This document shows positions 1-12,306 of a stretch of DNA of 64,000 nt, piece by piece. The notes below the pieces were generated by a model. It did not search any database and had not been told where the DNA came from. It saw only the letters and a list, made by a program, of their open reading frames with translations. The stretch lies in the NCBI RefSeq assembly GCF_921293095.1, contig NW_025791658.1, positions 9,610,001 through 9,674,000 on the forward strand, in the 5' to 3' direction. Within the stretch, counting starts at the first letter, position 1; each line of letters opens with the position of its first letter. This DNA comes from Ischnura elegans (taxonomy: Eukaryota; Arthropoda; Insecta; Odonata; Coenagrionidae). The translations under genes were made by a program, and so were the position numbers.

Positions 1-126
1 AAATTAAAAATAATTTTATGGGCTTTCAAGTTGTTTTTTTAAAACATCTTTACATACTCAGGGCCTAAACTGTTACGCTTGGGTTTGGAAATGAATATAG
101 GAAAAATCTTAGGAGGAACCACTGAC

Positions 127-384
127 CAGTGGCGTAGCAAGAGGACCCCCCAAAATATAAAAACACAATTGCTTTCCTTCATAAAAGGAAACAAAATATT
201 TAAAAATCATGTATTTACAAAAATGAAAAATGAAAGAAAAATGTATCTTTGCAAAATGATTTTTTTTTCTTTTATGAAGGGTGTTAAAATTAGTTTGAAA
301 CCCTCTCCTTTGTACCCTGTTGTTTAAAAATTTTCCCCCCTGGTTTTGGACCCCCCCTTAACAAAATTCCTGGCTACCCCCCTG
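127..384. mobile_element. hAT-type MITE, decayed
   Basis: The left end reads CAGTGGCGTAGC and the right end is a degenerate complement (CTGGCTACCCCCCTG). The flanking 8-mers CCACTGAC (119-126) and CCATCGAC (385-392) agree at six of eight positions, as expected for an old 8-bp target duplication of the hAT superfamily. There is no transposase. The same end type occurs in the cleaner copy at 10003-10280. Confidence 0.6.
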
Positions 385-392
385 CCATCGAC

Positions 393-1380
393 TGAATTCA
401 AATTTTTCCTCACGCACGTTTCCCCCGAATTTTACTTTCTCATCGCATACAGACTTGTGTGTCACCCGAAAATGCTTCAGTATGGTGATGTGGATTTCGC
501 ACATCTTCGCGATAATTTACGCCACAGTGCACACACACGCTTCGGTTCGGAGTCAGATCTTGCTTCAGTGACGTCGTTGCCTTCAAAGCGAAGCCGGGCG
601 CACTACGTGATACATGTAGTTGGCGTTTCCAATCCGTCTCTAATTGTTTGAGGGGTTAATGTTGCGCATGTTTCTTTGAAAATTTGGCTGTTTGTACAAT
701 GTTGCATATCAGTAAAGTCTAATTGTAGATAGAAAACTGAGCGGCATTCAATTAGAGCTGAAAAATAAACAGAACTATCGTCAGGAATGCGTCTCGTTTG
801 GTCTAATTCTTTTTTAAATCTCGTGCATGTCATCTTATTGTCGAAGCTATCAAGATATCTTCGGGCCCAGAAGTCACACTCCTAGCATTTTTCGTCTAGA
901 AACGGAGAATTGAAGCAGGTAGGCCAAAAAAGGTCAGTTGGTGCGACGAGGTAGGGATGAAACACGCTTCAATTGTTTTCGTGTGATTTGATATTTTCCT
1001 TAGAAGACAATGATTTATGATCCGTTTGATTTCGGATACGAAAAAACAACAATAGAGGCACGGGCTGATGGACGGCCAAAGGTGGTTTTCTGAAATCCGC
1101 GACGTAGTTACTTTTGACGTGGTTATTACGTTATTATCCTACGGCGCTGAGATTCCCCCGATGATTGTTCAATCTCTTGGGAAGAGTCACACTATGTGCC
1201 AGTCGTATTGTGCCTTTTTTATTTTCTGGCTGAAAATCCTGGCCACGGCTGAAATTCTACTCGTAACCTCTGCGAGAGCTTTCAAACAAAACGGTTCATG
1301 AGTAGGACAAGAATCGCATGCGACGGCGCATTCGAAGAGGGAATCGGAACTCTATCCACCCTGATTGCATTCACTGAAGC
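393..1380. other. unassigned; isolated hAT-like end motif
   Basis: No gene is recognised. A lone TAGGGATG motif at 952-959 resembles a hAT terminus, but no matching 8-bp duplication joins it to the opposite-facing termini at 1499 or 2209. Short ORFs here show no recognisable domain. Confidence 0.3.
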
Positions 1381-1499
1381 TATTATTTAAAATTTCGGAT
1401 CCAGATCCGATGCCTTCCGCGACTTTGGATCCGATGTATCCGATGAAGGGCAATATCCGCAGATATTTGGGTCCGAGGTATCCGATCCGACCATCCCTA
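1381..1499 (-). mobile_element. hAT terminus with GGATCCGA subterminal repeats
   Basis: The segment ends in CCATCCCTA, the complement of the common hAT terminus TAGGGATGG. Just inside lie repeated GGATCCGA/ATCCGAT words, typical of subterminal transposase-binding repeats. No partner end with a matching 8-bp duplication was found, so this is a solo end. Confidence 0.5.
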
Positions 1500-2100
1500 A
1501 AAATAACAGTAGCCGCGGTGGCTAAACAATAATGTAGCGTTCATTGCGTCCATACATACCAGAGCAGCCTGGTGGGTGCGCGGTGGCGGCCGAACGCAAC
1601 CTGTCGAGTCCGCCCGGAGGCCGCGGCGGCTTATGCCAAGAAAGTATCAACTTTCTCAAGGGTTGCATTGATGAAACTGGGCTATACAAACGCGAATGTG
1701 TCTAAATTTTTTATTATTGACGCAGGCGCGTGTTAGTCTAAAAAAAGTTACATATATAAAAAACCCGCTCTCAGCGCGTATTTATAAGAAACTTTTTTCA
1801 CAGGAGAACTCGCTGTCTGCACGTTTTTATTTTCATCAGACTTCCAATACCATTAAAAAAAAAAAACATTTCGATCTATTATACTTTAAAATTGGTGGTC
1901 CAGATGAATTCTCCGAATGTGATTCATAATGCCACTCTTGCCGACATTTTCATGTTTCCGAGGCCTCTTAGGCATGTTCGTCGCAGCACCCGCGTGCCGG
2001 GCGTATCCTCCGCGCGGGAAGGCTGACACCGCGACCGCTTAGGTGTGTGGCAGCCTTTATGCCCCACACTTATAGTCTATGCTCAAAACATTTATCTTCC
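1500..2100. other. unassigned, GC-rich patches
   Basis: Contains GC-rich patches around 1560-1640 and 1970-2040 and an A-rich run near 1855-1867. I see no exon, RNA gene or repeat end that I can support. Confidence 0.25.
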
Positions 2101-2209
2101 TGGAATCGATGGAATCGGAATCGACTTTAGGCGATCGATTTTCGATTCCGATTCCGTTCTCGAGAATCGGTGGAATCGAGAATCGACATTTGGAATCGAC
2201 TCATCCCTA
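2101..2209 (-). mobile_element. hAT terminus with GGAATCGA subterminal repeats
   Basis: The words GGAATCGA and TCGATTCC recur many times in about 110 bases, and the segment closes with TCATCCCTA (a hAT-like end read on the minus strand). It is related in style to, but different in word from, the end at 1381-1499, suggesting two hAT families. No left partner is visible. Confidence 0.5.
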
Positions 2210-3604
2210 GTTAGGACCATTGAGGAGGAACCTCTATGGTTAGGACCCGCCCGCCATTGCGACGGTGGGGGATCCCATCTCTTCCTTCCCTATCCTTTCC
2301 CTGGAGGTGTCATCGGGTTCCTATCGCGGCGCCGCCTCCTTCCTTTCTCCTTCCTTGTCCTCCTCCCCCTTCTGCGGTGTAGAGGTGAAAAGCTAGTAGT
2401 GGCGCTTTTCTACTTCCTATGCCGATGATCAACTGTTCTGTTTTCCCGAATACGTGGTCAATTCTAGCAAAATGAATATCTGTATTCCCGAATGAGTGGT
2501 AGCCACCTATGGTAATTTGGTATATCAGTCGTGTATCTAGCTATATCAGGCAGTTCAAGTGCACTATGGCTTTCCGCAAGTGAGATGTAAAATTAAATTT
2601 GAGATGTGAAGAAAGTTTTTGACGATGCCAAAATAAAATATTTTGCTAACAACCAAATCGATCAGAGATTCCGTCATTAAGCAGTTGTGTACTGCCTGTA
2701 ATGTATGAAATATCATCAATTATTTGAATATCCTGCTTAAAAATCAGTGAGAGCCAGGGCAAGAAATCTTATGAATGGGCACATAACATTACGTGGCATA
2801 GCATAAATCTATCTTGAAAATTGAATTTAGGCGCGGTTTCAGACGAAAAATCAGTTATTTCAATTGAATTTTTGTGCATATCTGTGCAACATGCTCAAAA
2901 ATTCAAAAAGAGCAAAATTATTTAATATGCATGTTAATATGTAGCCCCCTATGACTTTGATGAAACCCTGAAGGATTATCAAAGAAAGTCAAATAAACAT
3001 TTAGCTATCTCCTTTTAAGTAATTGCAGGTATTCAAAATCGTCATCTATGTAATAATATAGCTGTAGCGGTCAATAACTTTCATCGGGGATGAATTTATT
3101 TTCACCGGCTAGCACTCCCAGCGTCTGCTAAGAGACTTGCAGTTTTTTTTATTTTTGAAGTTTTCATTATTTAAAAAAAATATTTTATACTAAGTCATAC
3201 TGAAAGCATATGTATCTTAAAAGTTCCAATTTATGCCCAGTTCAATACTAATAAATAGTAGATCTGTGGTACACCAATTTAGGCAGCGCTATGAGGGTAA
3301 AAGTAGTGATTCTCGTGAAAATTAGAAAATTGAAGAATTATTTCTTTGGTCCGATAGTTGCCGAAATTATTTATAACTTTCCATAAATTATGTATTTTTA
3401 ATAGCATATTGTCGTGTTCTCTCGTGGACGGCTCTACCAGGGGCGACTCAGACTCGGGATCTTGACTGACGCTGAGGGCTTCCGGACTGCGAAGGTAGTG
3501 GACCTCTCGGAGGGACAGTTAAAGGAGAGAAATGAAAGGTATGGAGTTTGCCGAACAAGAGTGATCTCCTGCCTCGAATACTCCCGGTCAATCGTAGAGC
3601 TTCA
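2210..3604. other. unassigned
   Basis: A pyrimidine-rich stretch (about 2270-2400) is followed by AT-rich DNA. Nothing recognisable as a gene or repeat end was found. Confidence 0.25.
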
Positions 3605-3661
3605 GGGAACCTCAAGAGGACCATAAAGAGCAATTCTTTGTGGTCCTCTTTTGAGGTTCCC
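3605..3661. repeat. short hairpin (about 25-bp stem)
   Basis: The arm GGGAACCTCAAGAGGACC (from 3605) is complementary to the right arm ending at 3661, with small differences and a loop of about five bases. It could be a decayed MITE or a small-RNA hairpin. The sequence alone cannot tell. Confidence 0.5.
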
Positions 3662-4249
3662 GTTGGTCCTTTTTACCACCATCTCCACTTTTCTCAACGA
3701 ATTAGGTCAGTTCAATTCTCTCATCAAAATATTTAGCTTAAATCACGGTATCACCATAAAAAGCATGCCTAAAAATCGATTTGTCTTTCTCACCTCACTT
3801 TATTTTTGCCAAAAATCGCAAAATGTGAAGTTTGTGTTCATATCCCTCGATAATGCTGAAGCCCCTAAATTGTAGACCCTTGAAGTGAATTGGAGACCCC
3901 TGCTCTGAACCATTCCTGAGAATATACTTGTTCGTTTTTCTTTATGTGAATAGCCGGGGGTTCCTTTTCACAACCACGGAAATTGCGTCAATGCGGGGAA
4001 CATTGCGGAGCAATGCTTTCCAATGTGATAATTGCTTGAAGTACTTCACCGGACCCTTAGCCGAATGGATTGTCAATAATATGTGTTGGCGGTCGCGATA
4101 AGAAATTTTCTACTAAAATTAAGGTATGAGGAGTCACGAGCAAGCCCCGAAGGCTTGAGAAGGCTGAAGGCAGGAGCTCCAAAGCGGCAGTAATAAGAGT
4201 GAGGGAAACTATAGGAAATCCGGAATGGGGTGGGGGAAAATATATTAAT
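3662..4249. other. unassigned
   Basis: AT-rich with no recognised feature. Confidence 0.25.
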
Positions 4250-4335
4250 TCAACTATTATTTCTAACAGCATATAGTAGTATAGTTTGATAGTATACGGT
4301 ACGATAGCCCCGTATACTATCAAACTATACTACTA
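4250..4335. repeat. LINE 3'-UTR scrap ending in a perfect 26-bp hairpin
   Basis: Bases about 4259-4290 match the 3' region of the CR1/L2-like LINE at about 60911-60940 (shared word ATTTCTAACAGCATATAG). The last part, 4274-4299, is followed after a 10-base loop by its exact reverse complement at 4310-4335. The simplest reading is a short LINE scrap with a snap-back inverted duplication. Confidence 0.55.
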
Positions 4336-5388
4336 TTTAATACAGCTGTTACCCACGGTGCATGTTCGTCTGATTTTGGGGAAGGACAATATTTTCTGAT
4401 TTGTCAGCACTTGAAATTCACCAGACCCATCCTCAATTTCTTAACGTAGTGTTGTTTTCATGGCAGTTTACTCGGCATTGTATGCGAAATCTCTTTCGAT
4501 CTTGTCTCCTAGCTGATATTTTACTTTCCTTAAGCTCAAATTTTTCCTTTGATGAGGAAGCCCTTTCGATTTAATGGCCATGAGGTTATTAGCAGTAGTT
4601 TCGGAAATGATTTACACTACGTAACTTTTAGATATTGAAGTTACATATCCGTAAAAATGTCTGGTGATAAGAATCGAAGCTTGACTTCTACAATTTTCTT
4701 CTACAATTTTCTCGTCAATACTTTTTTTTGTAGAGCGTTGATAAGTAATGGTATGCATGGTTCCCGATGTAATTGTTGTTATTATGTCTTGCTAAACCAT
4801 ATTTCCTTGAATCACGATCATGTATATTTTTGACGGATAATTAGCCAAATAAAATCTTGTGATGAACGCAATAGCAATTAAACGTAATTATTATCGTAGC
4901 ATTCAGTATCCTCTAATTCTTCTTTAGTCCATTTATCCTTTTTTATTTACTTTCATAATTGAATTTGGTTTAACAAATTCTGCTGTGAATATCAAATTTT
5001 ATATACTTTGTGTTTCACATGAACTCATTAGTTATTTTTCAGCCTACAGCCGATAATTAGTTGCAACTGTGGCAAAGTGACTTTTTGTGCGTCATATTTT
5101 TAATTTGCCGCACCGTGGTTGAATCGTATATTTCATCCAAAATACACATTTTTCCGGTTTTATATTCAACAAATAATCTTCGCTCATCGGTGGGAAGGGC
5201 TTTTTCCGGCTGTCAGTAGGGAAAATATTGAGTTTCCTTTGACGAATTTCCCCTAAGGAGCCATGTATTTCTGCTACACAGGAATATGGCAGATGGGCTA
5301 AAGTGCCACGCCCCTTCGGCTTCACTTTTCTACCGTGGGAGGGGTATCTAACGCCCTCCCCAGAAGATCTATGGTATAAGCAAACGTC
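4336..5388. other. unassigned, AT-rich
   Basis: No recognisable gene, RNA or repeat end. GC content rises after about 5200. Confidence 0.25.
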
Positions 5389-5396
5389 TTCAACAA

Positions 5397-7094
5397 TAGG
5401 CATGGGCAAAAAATACCGGTATTCGGTAGTACCGAGTACTATTTTTTTTTCTACTTCGGTAGTACCGGCCAGTATTTTTTTAGCGGTACCAACGGGGTAC
5501 CGGTACTAGAAATAGCGGTACTTCGACGGCGCTGCCAACTTTTGTGTTATCAATCAACTACCTACCCAGCTACTTAAACAATTGAATGTTGATAATATAT
5601 CAAGCTTGTATTTAAGCGCACTAAAAATAATACCATCTATTTATTTTAATTTGAACTGATAATGTAAGCAGTAATACAGTTGGTCAACGTAGGAAGAGAC
5701 TGAAGAATAGCGATGTTCTAATGATATAGGCATTTCTATCAAGCTTAAGCTTCATAACACTGTTTATCAACTTTTTTAATATATTAGCAATGTTCATCCG
5801 TTTCTCGTTTTAGTACATACAACCAGTCAAGTGAACCACCAAAAGAGGGCCAAATTAATTTTGCCTCTTAATTATTAACACTTCTTCCTTAGTTTATTTC
5901 TTGTTTTCTTATAATTTAACGGTACTTCTACAAAAACTGAGTTCGACACTAATGTTATAATTATTGATATAGACGATATTTATTTACTCTAATAAGGCAA
6001 GAAAAGTCAAAGTTATGGAAGTCCACACATGTATTTCTTCCTTGACATAAATGGAACAGCGACCTACACGTCAAATTTTATTCGATCGCAGTATTTTAGC
6101 CATAACTAACACCGATTATTGTCGTGTTAAGTCATAAAATTAAATGTTTTAACATTAGAGGAGCTTTTTCTAGGTAATCTCAGGCTGCAAACGTAAGCTC
6201 TGTGAATAAGAAGACTTTTCAACATAAGTTCTCGGCAGAAGACGTTTCTAATGTTGGTCTTGAGTCCGAAAAAAAAACCGGTGGCTTTAGGAAAACAAGT
6301 CATCTGATAGAGTTCCCGAGAGAACGTCACACTTCATGTACGCAAGGAAAACACCAAATTTAATGGTATGCATCAAAATCATCACCATTAAAAACTTCAT
6401 CGCTATCACCCTTCTCTCTATTAGAGATCTAGCCTCCATGTATTTTTTTCGACAAATTTTCGTAAAAAACCCAGTTAATGATTTTTTTCGGTGTATTCTT
6501 CCTGTAAGAAGACGAGAGAAGATTGGAGGCGTTCGAGATGTGGGTATGGAGAAGAATGGAGAAGGTGAAATGGACGGAGAGGAAAAGGAACGACGAAGTA
6601 TTGGATATGGTTGGCGAGGAGAGAAAGCTTTTAGATGAGATACGCAGAAGACAGAAGGTTTGGATGGAGTTAGTGCTTAGCGGTGAGGGGATGTTGAAAA
6701 TGGTGTTGGAGGGTAGAATGTTGGGGAAACGAGGGAGGGGAAGGAGAAGAATAGGATTTTTAGATAGATTGAAAGAGAGTAGGCCTTACAATGAATTAAA
6801 TAAGTCAGTGCTGGAAGGAAAGGGAGGCTCACAGATCACCTCTTTAGTACTCCATGGAAACCTACCTTAATCGGTAGAATACTATAATAATAATAATTCT
6901 TCCTGTATGTTACGCTAATTTGCCGAAGTACCGGACAATTAGGGTAAATCAAACGTTAAATCTCAACTTATTTACATATTTTATCAATTATGAAAGTACC
7001 GGTATACCGGTATGTTTTCGCCGGTACTACGGGGACAGTACTATTATTGCTTTTTAAAACTCATCACAAAAATACGGGTACTTTTTCCTGCCTA
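5397..7094. mobile_element. hAT-like element with 8-bp target duplication
   Basis: The ends TAGGCATGGGCAAAAAATAC and (complement) TAGGCAGGAAAAAGTACC are flanked by identical 8-mers TTCAACAA at 5389-5396 and 7095-7102. Just inside both ends lie many copies of ACCGGTA/GGTACCGG, a typical subterminal binding-site array. No hAT transposase ORF is seen, so it is non-autonomous. An RTE LINE fragment (6507-6895) is inserted in it, so the hAT element is the older of the two. Confidence 0.8.
6507..6895 (+). mobile_element. RTE-clade LINE, 5'-truncated 3' end
   Basis: The conceptual product across about 6523-6780 contains EAFEMWVWRRMEKVKWTER and a later GKRGRGRRRIGFLDRL stretch, the carboxy-terminal pattern of RTE/BovB-like reverse transcriptases. 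The element ends in an (ATA)n tail. Exact 12-bp direct repeats ATTCTTCCTGTA at 6495-6506 and 6896-6907 are its target duplication, so the insertion edges are secure. Only the tail of the LINE was copied. Two relatives lie at 30590-30830 and 52085-52475. Confidence 0.8.
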
Positions 7095-7102
7095 TTCAAC
7101 AA

Positions 7103-7800
7103 GGGTAGAGGCCAGCGGTGGGGACCGGAGGGGATGAGGGTGCTTTCCTCCTCACGGGTGGTAGTGTTGTGGTATAGGGCGGGCAGCGCGGGGGGCGGGA
7201 ACGAATTGGGCGGCTGAGGGGACGGGGAAGCACGTGAGGGGGTCGGGGCAAAGGGCGGGGAGGGGTGGGTTTTTCGCCGCGTGGTGACGCAGGTGCAGGG
7301 GGGGGAATAGGGAGGTAGGAGGAGCACTCGGAGGGAAAGGGCGAGGAGGGGGGCGGATAAGCGCGGGAGGGGAGAGCGGAGGAAGAGATTCTCGGAGGAG
7401 GTGGCTTTGACTGCGGAGGGAAGGGGAGAATCTATCTCATGGGGGAAGGCTTCGCAAACGCCTCAGTCTGCGTGACGAACGAGCATGCGAAGTCCGCGGT
7501 CGTCGCATGCTTGTTCGTCACGTGCCGTGGTGTTGATGATGTTTTTGTTCTCGCGGCGTGGTTCTTTTTTTTTCGTTCGGTCCGCGTGTCGGGCACGGAA
7601 GTGTTGCCGGCTACTGTGCCGATTGGGAGGAGAGCACCACTACGATGTGTTTCGAGTGCTGTTGTGTTATTCAGTGACAAGGACTACCTTGTTGTGACTG
7701 TCCCTCGGCCCTCTGAACCTAGGCGTGGCCGCTTTGTGACTCAGCCTTATTCCTGTGACACCTCTTTGTGTTTGGTGAAATTCAAGCTCTCGTAGACGTC
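7103..7800. other. GC/CpG-rich island, unassigned
   Basis: G-rich and rich in CpG, unlike its AT-rich surroundings. It might be the 5' end of a host gene. Plus- and minus-strand ORFs cross it, the longest on the plus strand at 7439-7795 (118 codons), but none has a recognisable domain and GC bias alone lengthens ORFs. A hairpin lies at 7472-7521. Confidence 0.35.
7472..7521. repeat. 19-bp hairpin in the GC-rich island
   Basis: Arms 7472-7490 and 7503-7521 (core AGCATGCGA / TCGCATGCT) pair throughout, with one G.U wobble if transcribed on the plus strand, around a 12-base loop. Confidence 0.6.
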
Positions 7801-9277
7801 AAGAACGGGATAAACCATATCTATGTAACCCCTGCGTGTGAATCCACCCTAAGATTGAAGACTCCTGCTCACGGAGGCTTCCCTCCCGCCAGAAAGTTCC
7901 CGATCGCCCGTTGCGCCTAGGGGCGCGCATACTCCAGGGTTCAACTTCTAAATTCAGGTAAATTCATCATGTAGTCATTTCATCACCATCACAAGTTTAG
8001 ATAAAGTATTTCTAATTTTAAGATTGTGCACATTGAATTCTTTAAAAATTTAACCATGTATCTTTTTTGCGTATAGATATTACCTTTGTATTTTTCATAA
8101 ATTTATCTTGGAATTAAATAATGACGACAGGACTCGTACTATGCAGTGTGCGCATACAGTCTGACAAATTTTCTACGGAACGAGTAATTTTATGACGTAC
8201 TTTTTATCTAAATTTCCGCATTTTCATATTTTTAAATGTGGTAAGTGACGAAATCTTTAGATGGCGTGTTTTGACATTTGGTACTTAGGTCCTCTTTCAT
8301 AAACCGTAACACAATGTTTTTTTAAAATCAATATTACCAAATATTTTATAACAGCATGACTTGTCTTATTTTGTGCCTATTTTATACAAAGTAAATCAGA
8401 TTGCACCAGTGTGATAGAAAGGTCGTTTATTATCGGAAGCCTTACAATAGATTTCTTCTCTAGCACAATGCTAGATAATCGTAGGTGGATATTTTCTAAA
8501 CGCTTCCGGTCTAAATTCTTTCTGCTCGACTGTTTTTTTTCAATTCTCACTCTCCGTCACTCGCCAGAAACCCCTTCGGGTACACCCGGTTGTATTATCT
8601 TTCAAGTGATCGTGCCTCGGAGACCTTCTTGAGGGGAGAGACAAAACGTTCCCTTAATCGAAGCCGCTTTCTCATTCATTAATTAACGCGCCGAAGGCGC
8701 TGTCTCGCTGTCCCGGTGAATTCCTTCACCCTAACCAGCCAGATTACAGGAGATTTCAATTTTTTTGCGCAATTGTCTATGTTGTGTGGGTAGTGTTTTG
8801 TTTGTGTGAGCAGAAGCTTATAACTAATATGGAATTTGACATTTACATATTGAAATTAAATGAGTACATTGATACATTATTAAACCTTTAAATAACAGGT
8901 TTTCTTTACCTTGGTAATTTGGGGTATTTACCTTTAAATTTGGATGATGAGTGAGGAGTTACTTTACTCTCTTTTTATAATGAGTTTATTATTTATTTAT
9001 ATATTTTTATTTATTATTTTTAGTTCTTTTTCTTTTGATTTTTTTTCTTTCGCGAGAGGGCGTTTTTTTATTTTCCCCGCGAGAATTGCGTCATAATATG
9101 ATCTTTTGGTGGCTGACGGTGGAGTCGGACGACGTGAGGTGGAGGTCTGGTTTAGGCGCGGGATTTGAGGCACCCGCTGAGCATGATGGGCCACGGGGGC
9201 TGAATCGGGAATGAGGAGGCGGCGGCGGGTTTCGCCTCGGGGATGCTGCCAACACCTCTCTCTCCCAACCGTATTCT
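7801..9277. other. unassigned flank of the Harbinger element
   Basis: An AT-rich centre (about 7960-8420) and a GC-richer end (about 9050-9277). No gene or RNA is recognised. Confidence 0.25.
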
Positions 9278-10002
9278 CGAGGGTGCGGTCCAATGAATGC
9301 TACTTTCGCTACCAGACGCTACTGACGGAAGTGCTCCGGAGCTCCGGTCCATAGGCGCTACGTTCGCTACGAGAATTTCTTTTCGGACCGGTTAGGAGCG
9401 AAGCGAAATCAAAATGGCGGATATAAATGAGGGCGGGCTAGCTGCACTTAATAACATCGAGGAAATGGTGATAATTGCGGCTGTAAGGCGAGTATGGCCC
9501 CTGCTCCTTATTTGGAAGACGACGAAGAAGATAGAGTGCTGGAGTTCCTGGCGGAAGAAATCCGGGAAGAGCGGAACAAGATTCCTCGAATTGAAGGGTT
9601 TGTGGAGAGGACTATCCCTTCATTTTCATCCGCCGAGTTCCAGTCGCACTTCAGGTTAGCTTTTATGTTATTTCGATGGCCCCATTAATCTTTTTAATCC
9701 CGTTCCGTTTCGTGTGAGGTCGGTAATTATTGATGCCATGGAACTGCATTTCTCACTCTAAAATAATATTCACTTTGTACGTTCCACACTAATAATTTGT
9801 TACTGACAATGGTTTCGACAGAGGACATGTCATTGTAACCATGTCTAATAATAAGCCATAGTCGGTAATAAGTTATTACTGCGGAATGTAAAAAGGGAAT
9901 TTTACTTTCCAATACCGTGATTCCTCTTAACGAAGCCAGAAATTTGGAACGGCATTTCTAACTCCCCCCCGGCATGGTCGGTTATATGTTATTAGTGCGG
10001 AA

Positions 10003-10280
10003 CAGTGGCGTAACTACGGGGAGGGGGGTGAGGGGGAAACACCCCCCCCCCCCCCAAGCCTCAGAGAAATAAAACTAATATTTTATACTATTGTCCAGCT
10101 TTGACTTATCATTATTGCCTTTATTCAAAGTGAAATTTTAAGTGCCTAAATGACGTAAAATTTAGTTCCTGGCATGTTGTTTTTCAAAAATCCCCCTGTA
10201 CCCTGGATCCCCTTCTGGATCCCTCACCCCTAGACTCTCCCATCCCCCCCCCCAAGCATATTCCTATAGCTACGCCACTG
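10003..10280. mobile_element. hAT MITE in transposase intron 1
   Basis: The ends CAGTGGCGTAACTA and (complement) CAGTGGCGTAGCTA are flanked by exact 8-bp duplications GTGCGGAA at 9995-10002 and 10281-10288. It is 278 bp with C-rich tracts and no ORF. It is the same family as the decayed copy at 127-384 and younger than the Harbinger host. Confidence 0.9.
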
Positions 10281-11617
10281 GTGCGGAACGAACAAATGAG
10301 TTTTATTTTCCATTATCATGGTTCCAAAAAGCAAAGCCGGAAACTTAGGACTTTTTCATTCCTACCCCATCTAAATGTAACCCATTTCCATAAAAAAATT
10401 AAGTACTCATGGGTAGGTAAGTTACAGTTTACTCACTTGTAACATATTCACATATTATGGCTAACGACTATTGCTATTATTCATCCATTTCTATTATTTT
10501 TGTATCCTACTTATCTTCAGAATGTTATTAATTGCATAAATTATGTGTCAAAAGAAGTTCATATAATTGTTTCTCATGCGTACTACATGCCCCTTTTCAT
10601 TATTTTTTGTATCTTTCTGAACTTTAAGGCTGCTTCCGGAGACTTTTGAATTCCTTTTGGGAGAGATTGGAGAAAGTCTGCGGAGAGACAGTGCTTGGGG
10701 AAGGGTCCCAATTGCTGAAGAGAAGCAGATCCTCATTTCATTGTGGCGTCTAGCCACGCCTGATTCCTATCGGTAAGTGCTTGTCAAGGTAAATTCCGAT
10801 AATGTAACACGTACATGATTTTATAATTCTACCTTGTGGATATTAATCTGATGAAGTTTTACTTGTTGAGTGGTTCGAATGGGAACAAGTTTACTGTGTC
10901 ACTCTTTTCCCTACCCCAACTGGCTCTATACTTTTCCACCCTGCTCATAATGATAATAATATTTCTTCTAATGCTAACAGGATATCCCCTTTTACTAGCA
11001 TTGTAATATAGTCGTAAAGGACTTAAGAACATCCATGGCGTGGATAGGTAAATTAATATTCTTGCAGGATTCAGCAGAGTTTTCAAGTGATCTGAAAACC
11101 ACTGGTGAAATTTTGAGTAGGGAGGGGTCTCTAATGGTAGTTGTAATGTGTTGAAGCAATGATTGATGTTTTGAAATAGAACCCACAGAAATGATAAGCT
11201 TACATTCCAGTTGTAATAGCAATTAGTTTGTACCATTATACCTTATGATGTTGTGAGTTTTGCTTTACTAAATTGAATTGATTGATTTGGTGTAGGTAAA
11301 GCCACGGCAGTGAGAACTGTGAGGAGAGTGACTCTCGCTCTCACAACATTAGCCAAGAAGTATATAGTGTGGCCAACCGGGGAAGCAGCTGTGGGTGTCA
11401 TAGATGGATTCGCACGATCAAGTGGTTTCCCCGGTGTGATCGGTGCCATCGATGGCACTCATATTGAGATACCGGCACCAAATGAAAGTGCTGCTGCGTA
11501 TGTAAATAGGAAGGGATACCACTCTATCCACTTACAGGTGTGTATGAACTTATTAATTGCATTGATTGCTAAGAAAGAGACTTGGTGAAATATTTTGCAT
11601 TTTGTATTGGAATCCAC

Positions 11618-12306
11618 CAGGGTTGATTGATTTAAATCACTTTGATTTAATTCATGATTTAAATCATAATGTGATCTATATGTTTGATTTTTAAAGAGTC
11701 GAGGAAAGGAAGCTGTAAGTTCATAATTTTGATTCTTATTTATTAATTAATACAATAAATCGACAGTTATCAGCATAATGGTGGCTCTTAAATAGAAATG
11801 ATACTGTAGGAATGCATGAGACCTGAAAATTTGAAAAAATGTCTTTGGTTAGAATACTAGTGTATCCGTTGAAAAAAAATTTTTTCTGATTTAACTTCTA
11901 AGCGTAGGCACCATACAAAGTTGCAATTACAGAATTTTTCTAAACTTCATATGCTTTAGAACCGCATAATATAGTACATTTGATACATCCAATGGCAATT
12001 TTATATTATGCTGGTGTAATTTTTAATTTGATACAATTGGCATTTCCTTAGTTCTCTCCCCTGATTGACTAAATGTTGTATTGAGTTTAGAGTATGTTGC
12101 CTCTTATTGTCTCTGCAAACGATCATTCTCCAATATGCTGCCCAAATAGTTAGTTTTGCAAATAACTGAATTTTTTATGAATGATGAATCGTAAAATCTC
12201 ATTTAAATTAATAAAATCCGATTAAAATCAATAAAATCCGATTTAAATAAAAAAAATCGACAAAAATGATTTTTTTGAAAAAAAATTAAGATTTTTATCA
12301 ACCCTG
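11618..12306. mobile_element. hAT MITE in transposase intron 3
   Basis: The inverted ends CAGGGTTGAT... are followed by repeated TTTAAATCA/TGATTTAAAT words. Exact 8-bp duplications GAATCCAC lie at 11610-11617 and 12307-12314. It is 689 bp, AT-rich, without a transposase, and sits wholly in the intron, so it need not have harmed splicing. Confidence 0.9.

Noticed and set aside
952-2209. One complete hAT element between TAGGGATG and TCATCCCTA
   Set aside because: The 8-base flanks do not match and two different subterminal repeat types are present.
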